From the NCBI RefSeq assembly GCF_019578655.1, contig NC_063264.1, positions 1,116,001-1,180,000 of the forward strand: a DNA stretch of 64,000 nt, read 5' to 3'. How positions within the stretch are numbered: position 1 is the stretch's first letter; the number at the start of each line of letters is the position of its first letter. The stretch comes from Ricinus communis (taxonomy: Eukaryota; Streptophyta; Magnoliopsida; Malpighiales; Euphorbiaceae). The position numbers were made by a program, and so were the translations under genes. The notes beneath the pieces were generated by a model. It saw nothing but the letters and a program-made list of their open reading frames with translations. It made no database searches and was not told the DNA's origin. Of this stretch, positions 48,573 to 61,056 are shown in pieces.

Positions 48573-51500
48573 TCAGTCATTTCTCTTATTGCCGCTGGAG
48601 TTTTGCTCTGATAGCATTTTCAGAACATTGACCAATGCTCGCAACCGGTCCCAGATGTTCAAGCCATACAGTGCCTCAACAAGTGACTCCTGGAACTCGA
48701 AACCGTTCTCCGAAACAGGATACTATAATTGGCAGAACAAAAAGAAATCAATAAACACAACCAATCATATGATTCTACAAGCCATAAGTTTTCAAAGGTA
48801 ACCTGAATGGGTTTTGGTATCTTGGTTTTGATATAAGGCCACCACCTATCCTCGACAACTGATTTCACAAGGCAGCAAGCTCGCAATCCTTCTATACCAG
48901 CGAATCGTCCAAAGCCACTGTCTTTCACGCCACCAAATGGCAACGACTGAAAGATTAAGAGTCATCACTTAGAAGGGAAGACTAGAGATAATCCAGGTGG
49001 CCAGGTCAACCAAGAACAGTGAGTCTGTGACTAAGGCTTTAGACTAGATGCGAAAGTAATCGAAAGCTCAATTAACAAATGCAGTGAAACAATGAGTTCT
49101 CTACCATGTAAGACTAAATTGTTTTTTTTTTTCTTTTTTTTTTTTCTGTGTTTCAGTTAAGAAAATAATCTGGCCAATGGTAGTAGTTGTTTTAGAAACC
49201 TAAACAATCTGCATCTATTCCCAACATAATTTTTATCATCATTTTTAAGCATTTGATGAAAAATAGCACTTGCAATAAAATGGTTACCTGACACATGTAA
49301 GTCGAAGCAAAGTCATTAATTGCAGCAACTCCACAGTGTATCTGGGAAGCAATCTCTTTGGCTCGGCGTTGGCTACCAGAAAAAACAGCACAACCAAGCC
49401 CATATCTACAGTCATTGGCAAGCTTGACAGCCTCTTCATCTGTGCTAAATTTCATTATTGGCATGATAGGCCCAAAAGTCTGCATGAAACTCAGGTTTTA
49501 TTTAGCTGCAGCTCTACATGCAATGTATATAAATAAGAGGTTATCATATTAGAACAGTTTTAAGTATTTTACATTCTCATTGATTCTAAATCATAACAAT
49601 TCAGAATTACATTCTCAAGGATTAGAGTTAGGGTAAAAGGTAAAATCATGGACTGATGAGATAAAAAATAACTAAATTATGTAATTTCAAGATATCCTAG
49701 AAAGATTACAGTTTATAAGCCATTTCACATGCAGTTACATATAAAAATAAATAAACAAAGAGTCCTACCTCTTCTCGCATCAATTTCATTGTGTGGTTTA
49801 CATTTACAAGGATAGTGGGGGGAAAATACTGATCTACTGCACCTTCACCTAAATGGCCGAAACTCCCACGAGCTTCAATTACTGCTCCTTTATCTATGGC
49901 ATCATTTACAAGATTTTGAAGCTTATCAGAATGCTCTTGTAAGCATATTGCTCCCATATCATACCTTCCGGTAAGTGGTGGCCCCTGCAAAAGAAAGAAA
50001 AAAAGAAAAGATTTTATGTACAAATATGAGTTTATAGAGAAGAGAACAACTTAAAGCACATCCATTCTGAATGCAGGTTGCTCTTATTATGCAAGTCTTG
50101 GATAATTTTGATACGTATGAATGTACCACATAAATCTTCCAGGAGAGTTGCATTTTGGCGTAATAGAACAGAATCAACAGACAAACAATAAAAGATCATT
50201 CTTTTCCTCAATTCAAGTAAATGGGGATTCTTAATGCAGTCAACTTGCACGCATGTTGGATCAGATCTCTAGTATGCATGTCAGTAAGGGAAAAATCCCA
50301 CAATGAAAAACTTCCAAGTCAAATATAAAACAGGAAATGCATACCATCGTACAAGACATTTACCAAATGTGTTTCCCTGATTTATATGTCACAATAAGGA
50401 GGTCAATACGCGTATGCTAAGCAACAGAACTCTTTGATAGCAACCTAAAATTTCTCACTCACTCTCTCTTTCTCAAATCTAGAACTGATAATACAAAACA
50501 AATACGAAACACCCAATCTCACAAACCTAATAAATTAACACATATCAGTAATAATTCCCAGGTATATTACTTTGCATTTTTCACTTCTGTTGCAAACACA
50601 TGTACCTACAGTATGTTCAAGGGTCTTTTTCATTTATCATTGTGATTCCTCACTAATCTAAGAATCAATAAGCTTTTCTTTGATAACTTTTAGAGGAATT
50701 AAGCGGAAACAAATAAATAAAAGAATTATTTGATATAAATTATATGATAATACTCTTAGCTTTTGCCCAATGGAGGAACCCTGGGGGGGCAGGAGGGAAT
50801 ATATAGAGGGTTAGCGAAAAAATGAGTGGGGGACAATACCATAATTTTGGAGGGATAATAATGTAAAATACTTATATATGTTCAAGAATTGACTGGTTAG
50901 GAAGCATTCATTGTTATATGACACAGTTGGAATACAGCAAAAAGGTTCTAAACATCAAAGACATCAAATAAAAAGTACTTACAGCTGAAACAGATTTCAC
51001 AATTTTAGCAACTTCGCTGACAAAAGAAGAATATATATCCTTATGTACATAAAATCTTTCAGCCCCAGCGCAATTCTGCCCACTTGATTGAAGAGCAGCC
51101 CTAACAGCAATTTGTGCAACCTATATTGGGTAGAACATTCAGTAAGACCAGAGGATCACTCAAATCAACTAGACATCCAAACAGGTTGAACGGATACATA
51201 CATGAGGCACATCAACATCTTCACAGACGATAAATGCATCTTTCCCACCAAGCTCAAGTGTAACTGGTACAAGAGTGTTGGCAGCATTTCTCATTATCTG
51301 CAATGAAGTAAAACTTCCAGCTTATGAGAAATGCAGACAATAAATGCAGTAAGGCAGCAACTTAATGTTGTCAGCCTATGATAAAGAATTAATACAAGAA
51401 GGAAAGAGCAACGTAGAAGGCCTTGGAAGAGATAATACATTAGGATATGTAACAGAAATGAGTTCTATCACAATCAAATGTCTATATGGATTCTAACTAC

Positions 51501-53780
51501 TAAGAGCAGCAGGATAAAACATAATGTAGATCCTACAAAGTTAAACTGCTTGTAGAAACATGAAGAAAGAAAAAGAAATCGACATTTGCTAATGTCTGAT
51601 TTTCCTAATACATTTGAAACCCATTGAAACAAAAAAGAAAAAAAAAAAGGAAGAAAGAAAGAAAAGGATCTAAGAAGGTGCAAGTGACGAGCTGCTCAAT
51701 AAGAATACAGAAAGACCAAAAACAATGTTTAGTTAGAACATAAAGTCTTACCATCTTACCCACGCCAGGTGATCCAACAAATATGACTTTATCAGCTGAA
51801 GACACGAGCGCTTCTCCCGTTTCAGCAAATCTATTAAAAAAACCTTCTTCTTAGCTAGTTAAGTGAATATGGCCATTTTCAGGAGGAAAATCTGAGACAT
51901 ACCCTGTTATAATGTCAACCAGATTTTCTGGAGCTCCTACAGCAGCAAGTGCAGCTTGGATTATTCGAAAGTAGAAACATCCTGACCAACTTGCATTTTC
52001 TGAAACCTGCACTTGCAAGCATATTACCTCTATGGCAGTTTTTTCCCCTTCCGTAGCTCACAAAACGAAATAACATATGCATGCATGCAAAGATCCTTAA
52101 AATTATATCATAACCATGTGCAAACAAATTCAACCATGCATGTTACTGTTTGTCATACATTGACCTACTAGATGTTGGAATATGACACATGAAAACAACA
52201 AGGTACTAAATAAAATGCAAGTAAAAGCAACTCTGATATTAAGTACCTTAATCACAATGCTGTTTCCTGAAAAGACTGCCGCTAACATTGGATTAAAAAT
52301 GTTGTGAAAAGGATAGTTCCATGACACAATGGCACCAATAACACCAAGAGGGTGAAATTCCACCTTGGCTTTCTTGTGAAGCATTGATCTCCCAGAAGAT
52401 CTACAAACATTAAGAAAATATAAACAAAAAGCATGCAGTGTGCCAAATCTATGGATGAAAAATAAACTTTAAATTAAAGGATACAGCAACAATATGAAAT
52501 TAGTTTTACAAAGGAAAAAAAAGTAAAAAAGAGGGATGGAATTAGTTACCGATATTCAGGCTTTAGCCACTGCTCACCCTCTGAGAGAAGCCAAGTGATT
52601 TTTTCACATGTTGTCATTATTTCTCCTAAAGAGGCATCTATCATTGTCTTTCCAGTATCACGTGAAGATACTCTAATCAAAATGATCCACAAATAAGGAA
52701 ATGCAGCACTTCTTAACTAACATTGTAGCATGAAATGAGAAATGAATAAATGCACATGGAACATCATCTGTTAGCAGTCCAACCCACCTCTAGCGAGGGG
52801 TAAAGAAAGGAACAAAAGATAACTCATGTTCAACCACCAGAGATTTTGAACAAAGAATTCAATGTTATTGCATTTGTTAATTCTAATTTCTAATGATATT
52901 TTTCTTTTGGTTTGAGAAAAGAATCCTCCTCCATCCTTACTCGCATATAAGTTCTTGGTGTTCAATAATATACTTGAGAAGTATCCGCAAAAACTGTCGC
53001 CTTTGCTTGAAGCTGCTTTTTGCCCATATTCTCTGTGCCTTCCTTGCTTGTGTCACGCGTTCCTTGACCTGCCACAAGCATATAACAGTCATTTTAGCCA
53101 AAATTCATGTGTGCACAGGTATGACAGAAATAAAAATGCATGAACACGTATATCGTGTCTAACCTCAGTCGGCGATAAGGCAGGGAAAAATCCTAAGTAT
53201 TTCATGGTTGCGGGCTCATAGCACTGGACTTTTCTCTCCTGTTGCTGTGTCCTTCCTCTCGGAGGTATCTACAATTTAAATTTGCGTTTAGGAAGCACAA
53301 CAAAATACATTAAATTCATACTGCAAGTTAAAATCCTTAAGAATTATTAACAAGCTGCAAAATCTAATTCAAAACGATGTTTACATTACTAATGCACAAT
53401 TAGTTCAAAACGATGTTTACAATTACTAATGCACAATTAGTTCAAACGATGTTTGCTCTCTGAACTCTAATTAAACACGTAAAGTATAAAAATCAAGAAT
53501 TAATACAAATAGGAAAGAAAAAAACTTACATAAATGAAGCTATTCTCTTCCTTTTGATTCCCATCTAAAACTGTCATAACAATCGAATCCACCATCATAA
53601 CTATTAACTACCAAACATACAAACATAAAGTTGCAGATGGCGACAAATCGTAAACAAATCGTAATTACCATCGGATGCATCGACGTCAATTGAAGGCACA
53701 TTGGTCGGGATAAGCATCAACAAGAACCGGCAGATCGCATAGGCAAAAGCGAGCACGATTATTGGCCACCAGAAAGCCAT
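48573..53780 (-). CDS. ALDH22A1: Aldehyde dehydrogenase ALDH22A1
   Basis: Fourteen exons (high to low): 53780-53669, 53564-53530, 53268-53164, 53068-52941, 52672-52550, 52400-52247, 52006-51903, 51830-51752, 51297-51202, 51120-50983, 49984-49769, 49479-49288, 48946-48803, 48722-48573. Total 1776 nt, 591 aa. The start [20 protein letters not shown] is the family's N-terminal membrane anchor; an in-frame Met eight codons earlier is less likely. The ALDH domain shows [15 protein letters not shown], the NAD-binding [12 protein letters not shown], the catalytic Glu in LELGGKDAF and the catalytic Cys in [14 protein letters not shown]. Downstream are [12 protein letters not shown] and [20 protein letters not shown]22 is a plant-specific single-member family, linked to stress tolerance in maize; its substrate is not well defined. 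The acceptor at 52006 is followed 7 bases on by a second CAG that would break frame. The 5' end faces the DUF247 gene about 1 kb away. Confidence 0.96.
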
Positions 53781-54815
53781 TGTTACGATGTCTGTTATGC
53801 TCAAGGGAACTCAAAATCTAGGGCTTCACTAGCACATGAGTGAGACCAAATGCTTGAATCTAATGAGAGTAATATTTTTAAATTTCTTATTTATGTATTA
53901 GTTTCAGGCTTTCTGCAAGTAACAGGTTTTGAGGAATATTAAAAAAACGAAAGAAAACAATTCTAGAGTGGTTTTGCTTTCTTTTTTTCAGTTGGTCCCC
54001 TTCCAGTCTGCTACCGGTCCTCTACAATGGTATCTTATAAGACTTTAAAATTTAAATCATGATCGTTAACAAATTTAGTAATTTTTAGTTTCAGGGAATT
54101 TTCTTTTAGAAATTAAAATAGAAAATTGCGCGAGAAAATTACTTACAATTGGAAAGTAATTGAATTTGAAACTTTTTCATTATTATCCATCAATTTTGAT
54201 GAGAGTCTATTGTGAATAAAAAAAAATGTAAGTTATTTCCAGTGTTACGGATAATAATATCTAAATTGACCCATAATCAGCAAATGTTTACAGAAATTAG
54301 GGCATGGTTTATCAATATATCCTTTTGTATATTTTGCATATCATTGTTATAATTGCAAGTTTTAGGGAGTTTTCTATTACCAAATTATGGGAGCTTTTAT
54401 ACTGTTACTAAATTCGTAAATTTACTCTAAAGTAATCTGTGTTAGCTTTACTTTGAACAAAGCTATGCTTTCTGTCAGGAGTATTCAGCAAGATTTCCTG
54501 TCCATTTAATCAGCAAAAGATTCTCATTTGAATGCCTTAGTTTGTCAAATTTTTTCAATTCTTTTTAATTTATTTCTGATCAAACTCAACAAGCAAGTCA
54601 TCTTGGATTCTTTGAAATTTTGTCACTATATTTATTGCCTCTAATCTCTTTTAGTCTAGCCTAGCTTCTGCTATCTGAAGAAGACACCAAAAACCAAGTT
54701 CAATCTCTTAAACCATAAGTTCTATACTATGTAAACTATACTGTCCTGTTTCAATGCCTTCTCTATCTAATATTTTGCTATGTCACGTTGCAGGTTATTG
54801 TGAATTCACTTGGGT
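53781..54815. other. Divergent promoter region of ALDH22A1 and the DUF247 gene
   Basis: About 1.0 kb between two start codons on opposite strands. AT-rich. A TTGCAG at 54787-54793 just before the DUF247 ATG could be the acceptor of a 5'UTR intron. No other gene recognised. Confidence 0.5.
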
Positions 54816-56144
54816 ATGGAAAGAGAGCAAATCCGAATGCTGGACCAAGTTTCAGTTGACATCAGACAGCCTGATGATGATTTGGTGATTTCTATCAGAA
54901 ATGAGATGGAAAGAATTTCTTACTTGCACTGTATCTGCAAAGTGAAGGACAGTCTTCTTGGTACAAATGGTAGCAAGTCTTATATTCCTGACCAAGTCTC
55001 AGTTGGTCCTTACCACCACGAAGAAGATGGCCTAGCAGTCACTGAAGAGCAGAAATGGCAATACGTACATGTGCTCCTCAGTCGAAAACCAAACCTCGAA
55101 GCAAGCCTGGATGCCTGTGTCACTGCACTTAAAGAAGTGGAACACAGAGCCCGGTCTTGCTATGCAGGTGGCATTGATGACAGGGATTGGCCATCTAATA
55201 AATTCTTAACAATGATGTTAGTTGATGGCTGTTTCATCATCGAGCTCTTGCTCAAGTATTCTATAAAGAGTCTAAGACGCAGAAATGATAAAATATTTAC
55301 TACACCCGGGATGCTATTTGATGTAAGGTGTAATCTGATATTGCTAGAAAATCAGATTCCTCTATTCATTCTTCAGAGACTGTTTCAGGTGGTACCAATT
55401 CCTAGACAATGCATTTACACTTTCGCTGAGCTTTGTTTTCGTTTCTTTAGGAATATGATTCCAGGCGACCCACAAATTAATCGTGAAAAATTCAGTCAAG
55501 AAGCACATCATTTGCTTGACATAATCTGTCACTGCCTCCTTCCAACATATCCAAGAGTACTGCCCCCAAAGGAATCAAATTCTGGAAACAAGCCTCTACC
55601 TTCTGCAACGAAGCTTCAGGATGCAGGAATTAGGATCAAGAAAGCAAGAAAACTAAATTTATTGGACATAAAGTTTGACAAAGGAGTTCTTGAAATCCCA
55701 CCGATTGTAATCCACCAATACACAGAAACTCTGTTGAAGAATCTGATCGCGCTTGAGCAATGTTCTAGCCACGTACAGTATATTACCTCTTACGCATTTT
55801 TCATGAAATGGCTAATTAGTGAAGATAAAGATGTGACGTTACTTAAAAAAATTGGCATTCTCATCAACTGTGATGCCATTGATGAGAAAGAGGTGAAGAA
55901 AGTGTTTGATAAACTGGATGAGGCTAATTTTCCAGTGAAGGAATTTTATCATGATGGGCTGCGGGAGCAGGTGAACTCGTATAAAGGAACCAGAAAATGG
56001 CGCCAGTGGCGTGAGAGACAGAGACATAGAAATCCTCAGTTATGCTCAGTTCTGGTTGTCGCAGTTTTGGCTCTATTTATTGCCCTTTTGGGGACTTTGT
56101 TTTCTGTACTCTCTTTTTCTCTCCACCGTTCTAACACATCTTGA
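54816..56144 (+). CDS. DUF247 (UPF0481) protein with C-terminal membrane anchor
   Basis: A single coding exon of 442 aa. The first ATG is at 54816; the frame extends two codons further but without ATG. Hallmarks of DUF247: an N-terminal ICKVKDSL segment with SYIPDQVSVGPYHH, then a WQYVHVLLSRK helix, the MMLVDGCFIIELLLKY core and LILLENQIPLFIL. Near the C-terminus is a conserved FDKGVLEIPPIVI block. The last 30 residues form a hydrophobic span (VLVVAVLALFIALLGTLFSVL), so it is probably tail-anchored. DUF247 is a large plant-specific family, mostly of unknown function; some grass members act in self-incompatibility and another has been tied to cell-wall or sex-related loci. No function can be assigned here. 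Confidence 0.93.
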   Translation: MEREQIRMLDQVSVDIRQPDDDLVISIRNEMERISYLHCICKVKDSLLGTNGSKSYIPDQVSVGPYHHEEDGLAVTEEQKWQYVHVLLSRKPNLEASLDACVTALKEVEHRARSCYAGGIDDRDWPSNKFLTMMLVDGCFIIELLLKYSIKSLRRRNDKIFTTPGMLFDVRCNLILLENQIPLFILQRLFQVVPIPRQCIYTFAELCFRFFRNMIPGDPQINREKFSQEAHHLLDIICHCLLPTYPRVLPPKESNSGNKPLPSATKLQDAGIRIKKARKLNLLDIKFDKGVLEIPPIVIHQYTETLLKNLIALEQCSSHVQYITSYAFFMKWLISEDKDVTLLKKIGILINCDAIDEKEVKKVFDKLDEANFPVKEFYHDGLREQVNSYKGTRKWRQWRERQRHRNPQLCSVLVVAVLALFIALLGTLFSVLSFSLHRSNTS

Positions 56145-58173
56145 GCTCTGTGCAAATTTTGTTACATCTTGTACATTACAGTATAAATAAATCGACTGTT
56201 TTCGTTTTCTTTTTTAGGAATTAATTTTTTTTTTCCACTTTTAAATCATTTTTTATTTTTTTTTCGTCCTTTAAATTAAAAGATTTTAAATAAAAAAATC
56301 TTAAATAAATCCATAAAATCCACTATTTCATAAAATCTTAAAAGTTTTCTCTTTTTTAAATTTTTAATTTTTCAGTTAAAAGGTGAAAATTTTCAAAATC
56401 CACTATTTTAAAGATAAATTGTTATATTATTTTTTTTATTTCAATATTATTCCTAGTTAATTTACTTTATTTTAAAATTATCTTTAACTTTAATAAAAAA
56501 TTTATTATTTTTATATTTAATTTAAATGATGTAATTTTAATTTTAAGTTTCAAATCATAAATTTTTGACTAGACTTGCAAATTTCAAAATCCATCAACTC
56601 ATATGATATCAAGAGATTTTCTATACTATGTGCATCTCGATTGATAAAATTTTATGAGTGTCTCTAAAACTCTATTTTTAAATTAGAGTTATTTATTTAT
56701 TTAAAAATTATTTTGTTAAATTTGAGTGATAAAATGAAAGTAAGTTCATCTTTATAATTCTCTGTTAAATTCTATCGATTAAAACTAAACTATAATTTAA
56801 TACTCTTCGCAGACTTATTATTTGATGATAATTATATGATGACAATATTATAACATTTTATTTTTAGTGAAAATTAAATCAATATTCTATTTGAAAAATT
56901 ATATATCTAGTTAAATCATCACTTAATAAAAAAAATATATTAATTAAATAAGATAACAATTTTAGTAAAAGTAACAAAGTAATTTTTTATCTCATCCTAT
57001 AATTAGTGTTGCTTACTTTTTTATTTATATTTTCTTAATTGATAAAGAGAATGAATATATTATTTGCGATTAAATTTAATAATTTAAAATATTATAGTAT
57101 CAGTACTAATAAATCTTTTTCATAATATTTTATTTTTAATTTGTATAAAAATAAAAAAAATCATTTTTTTAATTACTATCTTTATTTTAAACCATTTTTA
57201 CTAAAATGTTGTTAGTAAATATTTTTTATTGTAATATCCAGTAATCTAAATATTGAAAAACTTATCAACCTATTTAGAAATTCTAGAATTTAAATAAAAG
57301 TTTATATTAAAATTTAAAAATTTTATTCAATAATTTATAATTTTAGAGTCAAATAAGGAAAAACTAACTATAAATATTAATATTTATATGAATTGTAAAA
57401 TACTGTAATTATATTGACTTTTCAATATTTTTATGTATTTATTTAAAAAATAAAATTTAATTAAATTTACATAAATCTTTTATACAATAATTTTTGAATA
57501 TAATTATATATTTATTTAAAAAATTTGTAAAATTTGAGTCAAATATACATAAAAGGTTTTAATATATAATTTTATATAAAATTATTATTAAATATTTTTA
57601 TGTAGATTTTTAAGAAGAAAATATTATAACTTTAAACTAATAATTAAAACTGATATTTAAAAAAAAAAAAAAACTCAGACAGAAAACGTAATATTTTCCA
57701 TTAAAAATTTAATGCCCGTCGGTCGGTGGACGGATTCGTCAATTCATTCAACACAATGTGGGGTAATCCCCAGGCATGGCAGGACCGACAAAGTAATACA
57801 AGTGTTTTGCCACGTTGGATTTGGATATTTCAACATGGGTGTCCTATTGCTCATTATTCAAAAAGGAAAGATATCATCAGGTCCTTCTCTTTCACTTGTA
57901 ACAACACTCTGGTTTGGCACGCATCACAGCGCTTGATATCATCGCATTCCCTCAACATGTCTCATCCAACAGTGAGGATCACTCGCATTCCCTCCAATAT
58001 CTCATCCAACGGTGAGGATAAGTCAAGACTTACACGTATGAATGATACTTAGTTCTTTGAAAGATATGAATGATGCGTAGTTGACATCTGAAGTTGCGGA
58101 TTACTAGTGGCTACAAACTCTAAAGACCACAACAAACAAAAGAAAGAGAGGAAAATACAGAGAGAGATCAATA
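56145..58173. other. AT-rich intergenic spacer and USP promoter
   Basis: From about 56200 to 57700 the sequence is extremely AT-rich and has no coding-like frame. From 57715 to 58170 composition becomes balanced; overlapping frames at 57712-58052 show no domain. A pair of about 40-bp direct repeats lies at 57942-58021. This segment is best seen as the USP promoter and 5'UTR. Confidence 0.5.
57942..58021. repeat. Two-copy tandem repeat of about 40 bp upstream of the USP gene
   Basis: Both copies share the words CGCATTCCCTC and CTCATCCAAC, followed by GTGAGGAT. The first copy starts about 57942 and the second about 57980. They lie roughly 150-230 bp upstream of the USP ATG. Confidence 0.75.
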
Positions 58174-59321
58174 ATGGAAGGAGAAAGAAGGGTGGGCGTA
58201 GCGGTGGATTTCTCAACCTGCAGCAAGAAAGCATTAAAATGGGCAGTGGATAATCTTGTCCGCAACGGGGATCATCTTATCCTCATTACCATACTCCCCG
58301 ACGGCTACTATGAAGAAGGCGAGATGCAGCTTTGGGAAGTCACTGGTTCCCGTAAGGATCATTGTGCTTTCTGTTTGTTTCCTGGAAAAGATTTTCTTTT
58401 TTAAGTCTTCTTTTTTTGTTTGTCTATACGTGCAGCTTTAATCCCTCTACATGAATTTTCTGATCCTGCTGTCATGAAGAAGTACGGTGTGAAACCTGAT
58501 CCAGAAACTCTGGATATTGTAAACACTGTTGCAAACCAGAAACAGGTCTTGTGCTCGTCAATCATTTTTTAAATTTGTGATTTTTTTTTTTAAGTTTCTT
58601 GGTAGTAGTTTTGCTTGTCTAACTAAAGTGATTAAACCTTGTGTAAGCAGATTGTTGTGGTTATGAAGATCTATTGGGGGGATCCTCGTGAGAAGATATG
58701 TGAAGCTATTGATAAGATCCCTTTGAGCTGCCTTATTATAGGCAATAGAGGCCTTGGCAAGATCAAGAGGTTGAATCTCCTTAAACCCCTCTTTTAAGTG
58801 TTCTCTCTTTCATCTCGGTGGTGCTTGGCTGCATTTGATTAATTTCTCTGTTCGTGTGATTTTTCATTGGTTCAATTTGAGTAAAGTTTTATTCTTTTTG
58901 CTGAGGACAATAAGTGATGGACGAATTTATTTTTGACTGTTGATGCTAAAATGCCCTGTTTCCACTGTACAGTGGAAAGACACCAACTTTTGAGAGATGC
59001 CATGTTTTTCTCCTCTCTTCATTTCCAGTTGACACAAATATGCTTTGATCAATTTTCTTATGGATTGAAAAGATTACGTTGAAAGATTTCTGTGCCAACA
59101 AGTATAAAGAAACTTGGTGTGTTGTAGTTCATTTAAAGCATGATTTTTAGACTCTTCAGTAGATAAATTCTTCTTCTTCTTCTTTTGCAATATAATTGGT
59201 TTTCTGATTTTTTGTTTATATGAGCTTTGGCAGGGCTATAATGGGCAGTGTGAGCAACTATGTTGTGAATAATGGAACATGCCCTGTTACTGTTGTGAAG
59301 CAACATGACCATGAAAGTTAG
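58174..59321 (+). CDS. Universal stress protein (USP/UspA family)
   Basis: Four exons: 58174-58351, 58436-58545, 58651-58769, 59234-59321; total 495 nt, 164 aa, typical of single-domain plant USPs. The N-terminus RRVGVAVDFSTCSKKALKWA is the family's first beta-strand and helix. The ATP-binding motif G-x2-G-x9-G-S/T is intact in GNRGLGKIKRAIMGS (about residues 127-141, crossing the exon 3/4 junction), followed by NGTCPVTVVK. The shape (LWEVTGSPLIPL, VYWGDPREK-like segment) resembles the Arabidopsis At3g17020-type protein as I recall it. Members bind ATP and respond to hypoxia, drought or other stress, but the biochemical role of this one is unknown. No signal or transit peptide is visible, so it should be cytosolic or nuclear. 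Confidence 0.95.
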
Positions 59322-60399
59322 GTTCCTCTACTTCTTAACCAATAACTGCAATGTTGGCTTTAGGAGAGCTGGGTTCTTGCTGAACAAACTCCTTTTCTTA
59401 CATGTGATGCAGTTGTATTCCATAAAATAAATATATCGCCTGTAATTCTTCTAGTTAAGTTGATCAAGTTTTTAGTCAGTATCTATGTATTGATGGAGTT
59501 TTTGATGCGAGTGGTTACATTGTAACTCTCTTATTTGATTATTCTCATGTTGTAAAGGTTAATAAAAGAATTTCTAGCAACTCTTGAAATTGGATGTCTT
59601 CTTTTCTTTAGTCTTTCGCTTGTTTGTTTTGTTTTGTTTGTCTGTTGAAGCAAATTAAGTGAAATTTCCTGTTGACAGATGCTAAATTAAACAAGTTAGA
59701 CAAATATTTAGCTAATGAAATATGAAATATTACTTAAATTTTTCTGTATCATTTTAATATGTGAGGCGTGAAACTAAAGGTGATCTTGGTTAGGCTGATG
59801 TGAAAATTGCTGCCAGAAGCTGGTGTGAAATGGGTGCTTTCTATTTGGATTAATTTCGGACTAATGTTTAAAACCCGAGATTGTTTCTGGACCGAAAAAG
59901 CACACGTCTCGTTGTGAATTAGATTAGATCAGTGACTAAAGCACACATTTGTCTTTGTGTGATCTTAGTTATGTTTGGTGGCTTTCCACCTGGGAACACA
60001 TTTGTCTTGCGTGATCTGGCTATGGATTCCTTAGAAGTTTCAATCTTCCCTGTCTGGCCGACTATTGGACTGGTTTAAGAACCCGATTAATGTTTCGAGT
60101 AACCACCAATGTTTTACTCCACAAAACGATGCCAAAACAGCAACGAAAATATACAATGGTTATTGGCAAAAATTAAACTCACCAAGAATTTCGTGATTAT
60201 TGTATCCATGAATGGCTTGTTAAAGGATAAGTCATAACTCACACATTCTATATTTCTGATGGTTACCCTATATTCCAGGATACTTGCCCATTTGTAGGCG
60301 TAACTACCTGAACTGCTTTAAGCTTATTTCTTCTTTCACCTTGCTATTAATTCCTTTTCTTCTGTTCATTCTTCTGCTACGTAATTAAACCAAGAAGAC
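59322..60399. other. USP 3' region and PMEI promoter, no gene supported
   Basis: The first 250 bp are probable USP 3'UTR. Two similar 22-bp words (ACACATTTGTCTT followed by TGTGATC or GCGTGATC) occur at about 59943 and 59997. No coding frame of note. Confidence 0.5.
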
Positions 60400-61056
60400 A
60401 TGGAACCTTACAATAATTTAAAGAAGCCGCTTATCGCCTCATTCTTCTTGCTCATCAACTTTGCACATGCCTTTTCAGCATCAACCCCCTCTTCAGAAGA
60501 TCCCACAAAAACTACATTTATTGTGCGCCCTTTATTAAAAGAACCCCCAAGTAGCGAAGACATCTATAAGAAGTCCCATTCTGTTCCTGCTGTTGCTGTT
60601 TCAGGAACCACAAAACCCAATCCTCAACTCAAGAAAATATGCGACAAAACTGATTATCCTTCTCTTTGCCTATCATCAATTACCCCTTTCTTCACAGGCA
60701 AGACTGAAATCATTTCTGTGCTTCGGATGGCAATAGATGCGGCAATTAAACAAACAGAAGTAGCCATTTCTGCTGCTCAGAAAATAGTTAATTCATCGAA
60801 CAATCCTCCTGAAACAGCATCTATCCTTCAGGATTGTATTGAAACTTATACTGATGCTATAGATAATTTCCACAGCGCAGAGGAAGCAATTCCAGAAAAA
60901 GATATTGGCACCATTAATACCATGCTTAGTGCTGCTGTTGCGGATTATGAGACATGTAATGATGAGTCTGGTGGATCTAGTCCAATGACTAGCTATGGTG
61001 AGAAGCTTGTTAACATGACTAGCAATTGCTTGGTCATTGCTTCTTTGATAAAATGA
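60400..61056 (+). CDS. Plant invertase/pectin methylesterase inhibitor (PMEI) family protein
   Basis: Single exon, 218 aa. The N-terminus after MEPYNNLKKP is a hydrophobic signal peptide (about residues 11-27), so the product is apoplastic or vacuolar. A Pro/Ser/Thr-rich spacer precedes the inhibitor domain (about 75-218). Domain hallmarks: the helical-hairpin Cys pair in ICDKTDYPSLC, followed by a four-helix bundle with ALxAA-type spacing, the second Cys pair in LQDCIETYTDAIDNF and YETCNDE, and the C-terminal SNCLVIASLIK helix. The family inhibits either cell-wall/vacuolar invertase or pectin methylesterase; sequence alone does not separate the two. The long N-terminal spacer is unusual for a stand-alone PMEI and recalls the pro-region of type I pectin methylesterases, but no enzyme domain follows. 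Confidence 0.94.
   Translation: MEPYNNLKKPLIASFFLLINFAHAFSASTPSSEDPTKTTFIVRPLLKEPPSSEDIYKKSHSVPAVAVSGTTKPNPQLKKICDKTDYPSLCLSSITPFFTGKTEIISVLRMAIDAAIKQTEVAISAAQKIVNSSNNPPETASILQDCIETYTDAIDNFHSAEEAIPEKDIGTINTMLSAAVADYETCNDESGGSSPMTSYGEKLVNMTSNCLVIASLIK

Noticed and set aside
57712..58052. Two overlapping plus-strand frames of 74 and 108 codons
   Set aside because: They overlap in different frames, include the tandem repeat, and show no recognisable domain; better explained as USP promoter.
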